Assembly (NCBI RefSeq): GCF_002150035.1 | Contig: NZ_NETS01000010.1 | Span: forward strand, 1,364,001-1,428,000 | Reading direction: 5' to 3' | Origin: Leptospira venezuelensis | GTDB lineage: Bacteria; Spirochaetota; Leptospiria; Leptospirales; Leptospiraceae | Length of the DNA: 64,000 bases | Shown: positions 26,821 to 35,928 of the stretch, piece by piece | Layout of the letters: each line of letters starts with the position of its first letter | Numbering within the stretch: position 1 is the stretch's first letter | Program-made: the position numbers and the translations under genes | Notes under the pieces: generated by a model | Database searches by the model: none | Told to the model about the DNA's origin: nothing | The model's input: only the letters and a program-made list of their open reading frames with translations

Positions 26821-28332
26821 CTACAATTTGTCCGGAAAGACCAAGCGGAATTCGGTGCCTTTTTCAGGCTCTGAATCGATTTCTATTCGGATGCCAAATA
26901 CATCAGCAATCTCTTTAGCTACGAACATTCCAAGCCCAGTGCCTTGGCCGGTTTTTTTAGTGGTGAAGTAAGGTTGAAAGATCTTGTTTAAAATATCTTT
27001 ACTCATTCCTACTCCGTTATCTTTGATCTTGACCATAGGATGATGGTTCTTTTCTACAACGGAGATCTCTATTCTTCCTCTATTCTCTGTCGCATCTGCG
27101 GAGTTTAAAAAGATATTAGAGAATAAAAGGCTCAATTGGTCTGCGTTCGAATGTACTGGCGTTTTGTCAGGACTTCTGTCGAATACTATTTCACAATATT
27201 TTAAACGAGTGGTCTTTCTGAAAACTTCTATGACTGATTCTACTACTTCGTTTAGATCCAAGTCTTCTTTGTCTCTACCAGAATCTCCTGGTTTCCCTAA
27301 TTGTAGTAAGTTGAAAGTCAGGTTCTTTAATTTAGTAATCTGATTCCAAGTGACTGAGATTGCCTTATCTTTGATAGGTTCATCAGCATCAGGAAGCCTT
27401 GCGACTTCAATAAAACCTTGTATTGCAGTAAGTGCGTTATTGATCTCATGACCAATGCTGGAAGCGATCGTAGTTAGGAATGCTCTTCTTTCCGCGTCGA
27501 TTAGTTTTTCGGAGATGATATTCTTTTGAGTGATATCTCTTGCAATCCCTGTATAATATGTTTTTCCGTTTAATTCGTATCGACATACAGAAATATCAAA
27601 ATTGAATTTTTCTCCGCTTCGGCTGACCAATTCTGCGTTATGTAATCTGGCGATATTGTGATCGGATTTACGACTCATCAAATGAGTGATCCTTTCCATA
27701 TACGCATCTATGTTTTCGTCGGAGATTAAGAGAGTGATCTTTTGCCCTACGATTTCATTCTCATCGTATCCAAAATTTCTGATAGTAGCTTCGTTAGCGC
27801 CGTGAATAAGAAGATCCTCATCTAGAGTGATCACGCAGTCACCGGTAGTTTCTAAAATCAAACTATTGCGGTAATCCAGATCTTTCGATTGTTGTGCGAA
27901 ATGTGTTTTTTCTCGAACTGCCTTTATGATCTTTTTTGATTTTCTATCTCTATCTTCTTTCTCTTTGCGGGCATTCTCTAACGCAGCTAGGATATTCTGT
28001 CTGCTTACAGGTTTGGATATATAATCGAATACTCTATTTCTAAGAGCTTCTTCCGCTGTATGAAGTTGAGGGTTGCCTGTGATGAGTATTACTGGAATAT
28101 TAGAATTATATTTTTTGATTTCCCTGGCGACTTCAATCCCATCTTTACCGCCCATTAGAATATCAGAAATTACTATATCTATCGCATGATCTCTCACGAT
28201 CGTCATAGCGGATTCAAAATCTTCTGCAAGAAAAACGTGATAACCTTCTCTTGAGATTACACGTTCCAAAGCAGTTCTAATTTCTGCTTCGTCATCGATG
28301 ATTAAGACGTTGGGATTTTTTCCCTTTGTCAT
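26821..28332 (-). CDS. REC-PAS-histidine kinase
   Basis: 503 residues. N-terminal receiver (NVLIIDDEAEIRTAL, phospho-Asp in DIVISDILMGG, Lys in DYISKPV). PAS about 150-270 (ILETTGDCVITLDEDLLIHG). HisKA with His at about 293 in SIGHEINNALTAIQG, an HExNN variant. HATPase with DNGVGM, TGQGTGLGMF. No membrane segment, so it is cytosolic and probably receives phosphate from the kinase encoded just upstream (22-base gap). Confidence 0.94.
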   Translation of the reverse strand: MTKGKNPNVLIIDDEAEIRTALERVISREGYHVFLAEDFESAMTIVRDHAIDIVISDILMGGKDGIEVAREIKKYNSNIPVILITGNPQLHTAEEALRNRVFDYISKPVSRQNILAALENARKEKEDRDRKSKKIIKAVREKTHFAQQSKDLDYRNSLILETTGDCVITLDEDLLIHGANEATIRNFGYDENEIVGQKITLLISDENIDAYMERITHLMSRKSDHNIARLHNAELVSRSGEKFNFDISVCRYELNGKTYYTGIARDITQKNIISEKLIDAERRAFLTTIASSIGHEINNALTAIQGFIEVARLPDADEPIKDKAISVTWNQITKLKNLTFNLLQLGKPGDSGRDKEDLDLNEVVESVIEVFRKTTRLKYCEIVFDRSPDKTPVHSNADQLSLLFSNIFLNSADATENRGRIEISVVEKNHHPMVKIKDNGVGMSKDILNKIFQPYFTTKKTGQGTGLGMFVAKEIADVFGIRIEIDSEPEKGTEFRLVFPDKL

Positions 28333-28354
28333 AATTTTTTAAAGAATAAGTTCA

Positions 28355-30697
28355 TCATACCTTTCCAACAGGCACACGGACAGTGACCTTGGTGCCTTGT
28401 CCCGGATTGGATTCCAATTGAATGGTCCCTCCATGATCAGTGATGATTCGTTGAGAAATAGTCAATCCGAGTCCAGTTCCCTGTTTAGTTCTTCTAGTCG
28501 TGTATAAAGGTAAAAATGCTTTTTCCGCGACTTCGGCGTTCATTCCAGGACCGTTATCTTGAATGGTAAAACTGACCATCTCTCCGTTCAAATATAATTC
28601 TTTTCGTGCAGAAACTTGTATCAATGGTAATGCCGGTTTATGTTCCATTTCTGAAATTGCGTTAACTGCATTCACTAGACAGTTGATCAATACTTGTTCG
28701 ATTTCCTGCCAGGCAACATGGATTTGAGGAAGTTCTGGATTAGTAACTCGTTTCAATTCTATTCCATTCTTTTTACAACTTACCTCAATGAGCTCACAGG
28801 CTCTTAAAAGAATAAAGTAAGGAGAAACCAATTCTTTTTTTCTGGGAGCTCTTCTTCCTAAATCCAGAAGACCTTTTATCAGATCTCTGATCCGCAATGC
28901 CGCACCTTCCACTCTCTTATAAACTTTTTTTCGTTCAATCGGATCTGGATCTTCGTGTTCTAAAAGATCTTCTAAATATAATAAACTGGATTGGAGAGGG
29001 TTATTGACTTCGTGAGCGATACCGGCCGCAATCTCTCCGATGGATGCGAACTTTGCAGTCTCATACAATTGCCTATCCAAAATTTTCGTTTGGGTCACAT
29101 CGGAGAATATTAACATTGCTGCAACAGGAAGATCTTGGTATTTTTTAAGTGGGAGGAATTTTATAGAAAAATAATTTTCTTCTTCTCCTAATAATACCAT
29201 GGAAAAGTCCAAATATGCCGCTCTCTGAGTGCGCATACATTCTTCTAATTTAACTAAGATACCTTTCTGGGCTTCTTCCGGGAAAAGAGAAGGGAAATCA
29301 TCATCCACATCTACGTTTAAAAATTGGAATAAGTAAAATTTCAGAATAGGAGCTACTTCCAAAACTTTTCCTTGAGGATCCAATATTACGATCCCGTTAT
29401 TCATGGATGCAAATAAGTTCCTAAGTTTCATCTCGGAAGCGCGGATCAGTTCTTCATTCTTCTTCTGCTCCGAAATATCTAAAAGAAGTAAGATTGTCCC
29501 GATCCTATTTCCATAATCATCTTTCAGGGAAGAAGAAGCTAATAAAAACGGAACCTCATGCCTGCCTCGAATGGTGATCCTTGTTTCCGCTCTGGAGCCC
29601 AAAAGGATCATATCCATTGCTTCTGGTTCTAATTTCAGAAGTTCTCTTACTTGGACTCCAATAATTTCTTCTTTAGAAATCCCTAATAGTGCGCTGATAT
29701 TATTATTAACGTATGTAATAAAGCCTTCATCGTCAGTAGATAGGAGAGGAACTTCAAGGGAATTTAAGAGTGCTCCTTGGAATTGCAAAATTTTTGCTGT
29801 TTCTCTTCTTTGTTTTTCGATCCTTAAATATTGAAGAGACGAAAGTAGATCCTCCACTATTTCGAAATATAGATAATTTTCGCCGGAATCGAACGCCATA
29901 TTTTCTCTCGAAATGATCTGTATCCCGCCTATAATTTTACCTTCTTCTTTAATAATCAAACTTAAGGATCTTCTGAAATCTTTTGCTACTAATGCTTCTT
30001 CCCACTCGGGATATACGTTAGAACCGAATTCATAAATATGGAATTGTTCTTTGCCTTCTAAAAGGGTTTCAAATGGAGATTTGGATTTTTTTTCTTCCCA
30101 TGCTGTTTCTAAATTTTTTCTCCATTTGGAATCCAAGTCTGATTGGATCAATATCTGATCTGTTCCATCTTCTCTTCTATAAAAACCCCAAACCAAACTG
30201 TAATGAGGATTTTCTTTGAGAGTGTCACATATCTTCTGGAAGAGTGTACTTTCGGAACTTAAGCGAAGTGATCTTAAATTTAATTTTAAAAGTCGAAGAG
30301 TTCTTAGTATACTCTGTAGATAATATAATCTGAGTTCTATCTCTCTAATCTCTGATCTTTGGTAGATATGAAAAATTAAAGGCGAGTTTGGAGTTTCGGA
30401 GAATGCGTTGATCGTGAAATCAGCAAGTAAAAGTGATCCATTATTTTTTCTCAAATTCCAAAGAAGAGAGATACCTAATTCTTCTGCTCCGCCCCCGTAA
30501 TTACCGATGCTGTCTGGACGTGCGAGTAAATTACTGAGACTAAGGTTCTTTAGTTCTTCTGGATCATAACCTAAGATTGAACATGCCTTAGGATTTGAGC
30601 CGAGTATACTGTAGCTCCCGGGCTCTAAGATTAGAATTCCTTCCTGGGCGGGAAAAAAGGCCTTTTCTAAGAGTAGAACTAATTCCCGGTTCTTCAT
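28355..30697 (-). CDS. Cytosolic PAS/GAF sensor histidine kinase
   Basis: 780 residues. PAS (about 15-110, ILEPGSYSILGSNPKACSIL), a GAF-like part (about 150-290, SLVWGFYRREDGTDQILIQ), a second PAS (about 310-410), a third (about 425-540), HisKA with His near 561 in GIAHEVNNPLQSS, and an HATPase (NCLVNAVNAI, DNGPGMNAEV, TGLGLTISQ). No transmembrane helix is seen. First gene of the operon with the REC-kinase and AmgK/MurU-like genes. The signal is unknown. Confidence 0.94.
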   Translation of the reverse strand: MKNRELVLLLEKAFFPAQEGILILEPGSYSILGSNPKACSILGYDPEELKNLSLSNLLARPDSIGNYGGGAEELGISLLWNLRKNNGSLLLADFTINAFSETPNSPLIFHIYQRSEIREIELRLYYLQSILRTLRLLKLNLRSLRLSSESTLFQKICDTLKENPHYSLVWGFYRREDGTDQILIQSDLDSKWRKNLETAWEEKKSKSPFETLLEGKEQFHIYEFGSNVYPEWEEALVAKDFRRSLSLIIKEEGKIIGGIQIISRENMAFDSGENYLYFEIVEDLLSSLQYLRIEKQRRETAKILQFQGALLNSLEVPLLSTDDEGFITYVNNNISALLGISKEEIIGVQVRELLKLEPEAMDMILLGSRAETRITIRGRHEVPFLLASSSLKDDYGNRIGTILLLLDISEQKKNEELIRASEMKLRNLFASMNNGIVILDPQGKVLEVAPILKFYLFQFLNVDVDDDFPSLFPEEAQKGILVKLEECMRTQRAAYLDFSMVLLGEEENYFSIKFLPLKKYQDLPVAAMLIFSDVTQTKILDRQLYETAKFASIGEIAAGIAHEVNNPLQSSLLYLEDLLEHEDPDPIERKKVYKRVEGAALRIRDLIKGLLDLGRRAPRKKELVSPYFILLRACELIEVSCKKNGIELKRVTNPELPQIHVAWQEIEQVLINCLVNAVNAISEMEHKPALPLIQVSARKELYLNGEMVSFTIQDNGPGMNAEVAEKAFLPLYTTRRTKQGTGLGLTISQRIITDHGGTIQLESNPGQGTKVTVRVPVGKV

Positions 30698-30775
30698 GAA
30701 TTGTATATAATATCGGAATTCCTCATCGTAAAATTGATTTGGATTCCTTGCTAGATTCGGCTAGAGAGGGAATCA

Positions 30776-31660
30776 TTGACCCAATCTATGGATTTTGTAT
30801 ACGATCTTTTTCTTCGAAATTATACCAGGCAAAAAATTAAGTTTATGGAGAAGGAGCTGGGATTTCAACGCCTCCAACTTGACCTAGGTGGGCACAAAAT
30901 TTTCTTCTTAAAAAGGACTTCTGCCCAAGGTTCGAACAAAACTCTTTTTTTCATCCATGGGCTTCTGGATTCTGCCACAGGTTTTAGGAGACTGGCTCCT
31001 TTTTTACGAAATGACTTCAATCTTTTAGTTCCGGATATGCCTGGTTTTGGGTTAAGTCCTCTTCCTAAAGTGAAATATTTGTATCAAGTCGATGTGTTTG
31101 CCGACCTTCTTTACAATTCGATCCGCAAACTCGCGTTAAACGATGTGGTCTTGGCGGGGCACTCCATGGGCTCCTTGATCGCGATGATGATCGCAATTCG
31201 TGATTCTCAGAAAGAAAAAAGGATTCAGAGATTAGTGCTACTTGCACCAGGCGGAATTCCACATCCTCAAAGAGACGAAATGAGGAAGTTGCTCTTTCCT
31301 TCTAAAACAGAAGAGATTGAAAGACTTCTTACAGCATTGTATCAGGAGAATGTTCCGGAATTGGGAAGCTTTGCTAAAAAAGCACTGCTCAGTCAATGGA
31401 ATAATTTAGCTCATCAATTCTTAACAGAGAATACTCTGGACAGAGAGAAGGAAATTTTTCTAGGCAAAAAACTTTCTGCAGTTTCTCAAAAATCTCTGAT
31501 TATTTCTGGGGCAGAAGATCCGATCACTGACCCTCCTATGGTGAAAAAATTACATTCTTATTTAAAGAAAAGCAAACTGGTTTGGATCTCGAACGCCAAA
31601 CACGCAATTCATATGGAAAGACCAAAAGAAGTAGCCGAAAAGATCAATTCTTGGCTTTGA
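30776..31660 (+). CDS. Alpha/beta-fold hydrolase
   Basis: 294 residues. Nucleophile Ser in AGHSMGSL, oxyanion motif IHGLLDSATGFRRL, acid in SGAEDPITDP, and His in NAKHAIHMERP. This is a complete alpha/beta hydrolase triad, of the esterase/lipase or C-C hydrolase type. The start is TTG 30776, with GAGAGGG about five bases before; the next Met (30788) is too far from it. Substrate unknown. Confidence 0.88.
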   Translation: MTQSMDFVYDLFLRNYTRQKIKFMEKELGFQRLQLDLGGHKIFFLKRTSAQGSNKTLFFIHGLLDSATGFRRLAPFLRNDFNLLVPDMPGFGLSPLPKVKYLYQVDVFADLLYNSIRKLALNDVVLAGHSMGSLIAMMIAIRDSQKEKRIQRLVLLAPGGIPHPQRDEMRKLLFPSKTEEIERLLTALYQENVPELGSFAKKALLSQWNNLAHQFLTENTLDREKEIFLGKKLSAVSQKSLIISGAEDPITDPPMVKKLHSYLKKSKLVWISNAKHAIHMERPKEVAEKINSWL

Positions 31661-31699
31661 AGATAGATATTAGCTGCTTTCTACTACTTGAATAGGGGA

Positions 31700-31773
31700 G
31701 AATAAGGTTTGCTATCTAATATTATATTTTTGGAAATAAATTATTGATTATCAAAATATAATACGCCTTATTC
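31700..31773. terminator. Long imperfect hairpin after the hydrolase gene
   Basis: GAATAAGG (31700-31707) pairs with CCTTATTC (31766-31773), and inside it an 11-bp perfect stem TATTATATTTT/AAAATATAATA (31720-31730, 31753-31763). The T-rich tail is TTATTTTC. It could end the hydrolase transcript. Confidence 0.45.
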
Positions 31774-31835
31774 TTATTTTCTCCTCGGAAATTTTATCCA
31801 TTAAATAAAAAAGACAGACACTTAAATTAAAAAAA

Positions 31836-31854
31836 ATGTGAAAAAAATTCACAT
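31836..31854. promoter_or_regulatory. CRP/FNR-like inverted repeat
   Basis: ATGTGAA and TTCACAT are a perfect 7-bp inverted repeat with five bases between. It contains TGTGA-N7-TCACA, one base wider than the usual CRP site. Located about 150 bases upstream of the NarL-type regulator. Confidence 0.4.
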
Positions 31855-32002
31855 AGCATTGATACCGAAAATTCGAATCGACCCTGATTCTTATTATATT
31901 TTATAAAATTAAAAAAAATCTTCCTCTCGTCGTCTGAGTTTTTTGAAAAACGAATATAGAAGTTAGAATCAAAAAACCGTAATATAAGGGGCCGGTTGGC
32001 AG

Positions 32003-32626
32003 ATGAAAATGGAAAAAGTAAAAATCGCTATAGTTGAAGACAATTCCGAGTTTGCTCAGGACTGTGCAAATACTCTTTCAGTAATGGAAGAAGTAGATCA
32101 GGTAGAAGTTTTTTCTTCTACTGAAGATTTATCGCAAAATCATCAGAATAAGTATGATCTTGTATTTATGGATATCATACTTCCTGGTAAATCCGGTATC
32201 GATTATATCAAAGAAAGATCAGAGTTTGATAATGATCCAAAGTATATTATGCTTTCTACATTAGACACTGATGACGCCTTGATACAGGCAATGAAGGCAG
32301 GAGCAGTTGGATTCGTTCTTAAAAAGGATCTGAAAGACATAAAGGAAGTAGCGAGAATGGTGATGAAAGAAGGTGGAATACTTTCTCCTGGTGCTGCAGC
32401 CAAGGTAATATCTTTTTTCAGAAAACCTCCGACTAAAGAAACACATTCTTTAACTCCGCGGGAGAAGGAAATTTTGAATCATATCATAAACGGTTATAGA
32501 ACCAAAGAAATAGCGCGTAACTTTGGAACTAAAGAAGGTACTGTTCGGATTCAGATCAAAAGTATTTTTAAAAAATTACAAGTGAACTCTAGGGTAGATC
32601 TAGTTCGTAAGTATTCTCGTTTTTAG
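32003..32626 (+). CDS. NarL/FixJ-family response regulator
   Basis: 207 residues. Receiver from about 5-125 (VKIAIVEDN, phospho-Asp in YDLVFMDIILPG, Lys in GFVLKKDLKD). LuxR-type HTH at the C-terminus: SLTPREKEILNHIINGYRTKEIARNFGTKEGTVRIQIKSIFKKLQVNSRVDLV. No kinase is adjacent; it is an orphan. Start is ATG 32003 within ATGAAAATGG; an alternative in-frame ATG follows two codons later. Confidence 0.94.
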   Translation: MKMEKVKIAIVEDNSEFAQDCANTLSVMEEVDQVEVFSSTEDLSQNHQNKYDLVFMDIILPGKSGIDYIKERSEFDNDPKYIMLSTLDTDDALIQAMKAGAVGFVLKKDLKDIKEVARMVMKEGGILSPGAAAKVISFFRKPPTKETHSLTPREKEILNHIINGYRTKEIARNFGTKEGTVRIQIKSIFKKLQVNSRVDLVRKYSRF

Positions 32627-32778
32627 AAATTCCACTAATCCAAACGGTCTAATTTTACTGTTACAATACGCATTAATTTTTGCGACATGGAAAGATTAGT
32701 TTTATAGGAGCTAGTAATAAAAACTTAGCTAATCTAAAATAATAAGGAAACTTGCTTTCATCGAGTTGTTACTAGTGT

Positions 32779-33423
32779 ATGGTATACGACATGATGGAGA
32801 TCCGAGAAACGGAATGGTCCGAAGCTCTCGCTCGTCTCGCTGTGGTAGTGTCGACTTACAAACATGTTGGAAGTACTACTGATCAAGTCTTCTTGGCTTG
32901 CGAGTCGTTATGGGCGGATTGGGACGACTTCGAGCCTACTGGGCCTGATTGGTTGCAAGGTTTCGAGGAATCCATGGACGAGGGAGAAATGCAGTATGCT
33001 GCAAATTCCTTCTCTCAAGTACGATCGCTATTAAGAGAGAAATTAGACGAAGTCAATCATACATTTGAGAATGGAGATGATTCTGCAATTGGCGGTTTGA
33101 TCTTAGAATTGTCTGACGGAATATATTCTTTATTAAATGGACCAGAAGAACCAGATAAAACTGTAGAATCTATACTGATAGAAGCAGAAAAACTATTAGA
33201 AATTCTTTTAGAATCTAATGATCTCAAATTCCCTGAGGATGAAAATTTGTCTTCTATCGATTTGGAACTGATCTCTGATCGAGGAGAGAGAGAAATTTTA
33301 AGAGAATTGATCTCTGCTTTTGAATCTGCTGTAGAAGCTAAACAAAATGGAAAAGCTCTATATCTATTGATGTCTCGGATCTTTATAGTTCACTGGAGTT
33401 TTTATAGATTGAGAGTGGCTTAA
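32779..33423 (+). CDS. Unknown acidic protein
   Basis: 214 residues, very acidic, no signal or membrane segment. Features: WSEALARLAVVVSTYKHVGS, SLWADWDDFEP, a helix-rich middle with LSDGIYSLLNGPEEPDK and a C-terminal helical run (REILRELISAFESAVEAKQ). No family recognised. The start could also be the Met at residue 5 or 6. It follows the orphan regulator by about 150 bases. Confidence 0.6.
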   Translation: MVYDMMEIRETEWSEALARLAVVVSTYKHVGSTTDQVFLACESLWADWDDFEPTGPDWLQGFEESMDEGEMQYAANSFSQVRSLLREKLDEVNHTFENGDDSAIGGLILELSDGIYSLLNGPEEPDKTVESILIEAEKLLEILLESNDLKFPEDENLSSIDLELISDRGEREILRELISAFESAVEAKQNGKALYLLMSRIFIVHWSFYRLRVA

Positions 33424-33439
33424 TTATCAATTTATAATT

Positions 33440-34150
33440 TTATTTATCTTTTCTTTTGGCTTCTTGCGCCAATCTGATATCTTCCCTTAAATTTTCTGCT
33501 TCCTGTTGAGAGATTCCTACTTGCTCCAACATGAATGTTTCAAATTTTTTTCTCCAAAGTTCCAAATCTTCTTCTCCTTTCAATTTTGGAATGTAAAAAG
33601 GTTCTGAAATAAAAAACTCCGCTTTCGAAAAAAGTTTAGGAACAGGTGTTCTATCCCAACTTTGTACGATCATATAACGATCATATTTGGCGTAGTAGGA
33701 TAGTATAGGAAAGCCGGTCATAGACGCTAACTGAATGATGCCAGGTTTAAGGGTATAAACGGGGCCAGTGGGACCGTCTGGAGTGATCAAACTGATACTT
33801 CCTTTTTTTGCATCTTGGACCAAGGCCTTTAATGCAGCTGCGCCTCCTCTTTTGCTGGAACCTCTTTTCGGCCTCATTCCAAAATGAGAGATTACTCTTG
33901 TAGCTAATTCTCCGTCCTTGGATTGAGAAGCCATGGGGATCACTTCTAAACCATAACGTTTTACGTAAAATTTATATGTGAAATCAATAACGAACGGAAT
34001 TTGATTATGCCAGAGTGCCAAAACAAACCCATGTCTTTGAAGAAGTAACTCCTCCGCTTTTTTCGGGATATGTATTTTTGTCCAACGAACAGTCGTATAA
34101 ATAATTTTTAATATTGTAGTGGCGATAAAGGAAGAAATTGCGATCTTCAT
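33440..34150 (-). CDS. DUF374-type lysophospholipid acyltransferase-like protein
   Basis: 236 residues. Family motifs are FVLALWHNQ (an HxxxxD-like acyltransferase motif in modified form), ASQSKDGELATRV, PKRGSSKRGGAAALKAL and SLITPDGPTGPVYTLKPG. The DUF374 family is related to lipid A and phospholipid acyltransferases. N-terminal helix suggests membrane association. Overlaps the small membrane gene upstream by four bases (ATGA). Confidence 0.88.
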   Translation of the reverse strand: MKIAISSFIATTILKIIYTTVRWTKIHIPKKAEELLLQRHGFVLALWHNQIPFVIDFTYKFYVKRYGLEVIPMASQSKDGELATRVISHFGMRPKRGSSKRGGAAALKALVQDAKKGSISLITPDGPTGPVYTLKPGIIQLASMTGFPILSYYAKYDRYMIVQSWDRTPVPKLFSKAEFFISEPFYIPKLKGEEDLELWRKKFETFMLEQVGISQQEAENLREDIRLAQEAKRKDK

Positions 34151-34503
34151 GATCGATTTCTTCCTTGGAAAATTGGTAATAAAAAAAGCCAGATGGAAGA
34201 TAACGCAAGTCCTATACTGTCCTTGAAAACTTCAGCATCAAGATCGGGTTTAGGATTATTTAAGAAATTATAAAATCCCCAAACAAAATATCCGATGCCG
34301 ATAGATTTCCCTAAACCTGCGATTAATATCCTTCTTCCTGGATCATGAAAAAAAGAATACCATTCAGTAGAATACAAAAGGCTTACAGTTAAATAGGTTG
34401 GGATCCAGACCTCTGGTTCCGTTTTTATATAGCTTAAGCCCGCAAATACGATCCAGGTAATTACGGTCAGAAACCTAAAAAAACCGGATAGTTTCTTTTT
34501 CAT
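34147..34503 (-). CDS. Small membrane protein of unknown function
   Basis: 118 residues with three or four hydrophobic segments (FLTVITWIVFAGLSYI, TYLTVSLLYSTEWYSFF, GLGKSIGIGYFVWGFYNFL). No family recognised. It lies between a FAD-linked oxidoreductase (4-base gap) and the acyltransferase-like gene (4-base overlap), so it probably belongs to that operon. Confidence 0.72.
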   Translation of the reverse strand: MKKKLSGFFRFLTVITWIVFAGLSYIKTEPEVWIPTYLTVSLLYSTEWYSFFHDPGRRILIAGLGKSIGIGYFVWGFYNFLNNPKPDLDAEVFKDSIGLALSSIWLFLLPIFQGRNRS

Positions 34504-34507
34504 GATC

Positions 34508-35926
34508 TTAAGGAAGAATTTTTCCCGGATTCAAAAGATTTTTAGGGTCCAGAGCTTTTTTGATCATTCTCATTACTTCTATCTCGGCAGAAGATCGAGA
34601 AAAATGTAAAAAGTCCTTTTTCAAAAGGCCGATCCCATGTTCCGCGCTAATCGATCCATGATGTTTTTGTAATAGTTCAAACATAGAAGGATCTACCTTT
34701 TTACATTGGGAGAAAAACTCCGCATCCGAAAGGTCCTTAGGTTTTACTATATTCAAGTGAAGGTTACCATCACCAATATGGCCGAAAAGTGCAATCTCAA
34801 AGCCTGGATATTTAGAAGAAAGTAAAGACTGCATATCTTCCAAGAAAGGATTCATATTCCGAAGAGGGAGAGAGATATCGTTTTTATGGACAGTGTAGTC
34901 TATGGAAATGGATTCACTGATCCCTTCTCTATATTTCCAGAAGGTTTCGGCTTGTCTGGAATTTTGGGCGAGGCTTCCGTCAGAAACATAACCTTTTTCC
35001 ATGATAGTCTCTAAAAAAGTGAATAATTTCTCATCATCGGATTCTTCAGTGATTTCGAATTCCATTAAAACATAGTATGGACTTACTTCTGAAAATGGAT
35101 CAGGAACCTGTAAATGGTCCATCACTTTATCTAAACAATATTTGGTCAAAAACTCGAATGCCAGAATAGGTAAAGACATATTATGAGTTTCTTTAAATAA
35201 TTCTAATATAGAAGGAAAATCAGGAACTGCAGTAAAAAGGATCCGATTGTCTGCCGGTTTTTTGGTAAGTTTTAAGGTACATTCGGTGATGATCCCTAAT
35301 GTTCCTTCGGAGCCTATGAATAGATGTTTAAGATCATAACCTGTATTATTTTTTAAGATCTCTCCGTTAAATTCCAGGATCTCTCCGGTCCCAGTAACTA
35401 CTTTTAGTCCTAAAACCCATTGACGGATCAGTCCGTAATGTACTACTCTTACTCCTCCTGCGTTAGTCGCAATATTTCCGCCTATATGGGAAGAGCCCGT
35501 CGCCGCGAAATCTACAGGAAAATAAAAGCCCCTTTCTTCTGCTTCTTTATGCAGATTTTTAGTGATCATACCGGCCTGTACAGTTAAGGAACCGAAGAAT
35601 GGATCGAAATCCAAAACCTGATCCATCTTTGTAAGTGAGATAACTATTTCTCCAGACTTAGCTACTGCACCACCTGCATAACCTGTTCTTCCACCGGATG
35701 GAACGATCTTAATATCATTCTCGAATGCGAATTTTACGATTTCTGAAACTTCTTGGGTGTTTTTCGGAAATGTTAGAATTTCATAATCCGGAACATACAC
35801 TTTTGTTCTGTCTATTCCGAAAGAAAGGAATGTTGCTTGGTCCATTTGGGTTTCATCTTTAAAAAAAACCCTGTCTTCTCCCAGTATTGCTTTGAGTTTG
35901 TTTTTATTTTCCTGATTAATACTCAT
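34508..35926 (-). CDS. FAD-linked 2-hydroxyacid dehydrogenase (D-lactate/glycolate/D2HG type)
   Basis: 472 residues. The FAD_binding_4 part has IVPSGGRTGYAGGAV and the GSSHIGGNIATNAGGVRVVHYG pattern; GSEGTLGIITECTL; the C-terminal cap has HIGDGNLHLNIVKP and SAEHGIGLLKK. KNDISLPL fits the D-2-hydroxyglutarate dehydrogenase/D-lactate dehydrogenase group. Cytosolic flavoprotein that passes electrons onwards. Substrate uncertain. Follows ppk1 by two bases. Confidence 0.92.
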   Translation of the reverse strand: MSINQENKNKLKAILGEDRVFFKDETQMDQATFLSFGIDRTKVYVPDYEILTFPKNTQEVSEIVKFAFENDIKIVPSGGRTGYAGGAVAKSGEIVISLTKMDQVLDFDPFFGSLTVQAGMITKNLHKEAEERGFYFPVDFAATGSSHIGGNIATNAGGVRVVHYGLIRQWVLGLKVVTGTGEILEFNGEILKNNTGYDLKHLFIGSEGTLGIITECTLKLTKKPADNRILFTAVPDFPSILELFKETHNMSLPILAFEFLTKYCLDKVMDHLQVPDPFSEVSPYYVLMEFEITEESDDEKLFTFLETIMEKGYVSDGSLAQNSRQAETFWKYREGISESISIDYTVHKNDISLPLRNMNPFLEDMQSLLSSKYPGFEIALFGHIGDGNLHLNIVKPKDLSDAEFFSQCKKVDPSMFELLQKHHGSISAEHGIGLLKKDFLHFSRSSAEIEVMRMIKKALDPKNLLNPGKILP

Positions 35927-35928
35927 AT

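Larger units (their letters stand above)
31661..32002. other. 342-bp AT-rich gap before the NarL-type regulator
   Basis: No gene is seen. It holds a long imperfect hairpin (31700-31773) and an ATGTGAA/TTCACAT inverted repeat (31836-31854). Confidence 0.6.
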
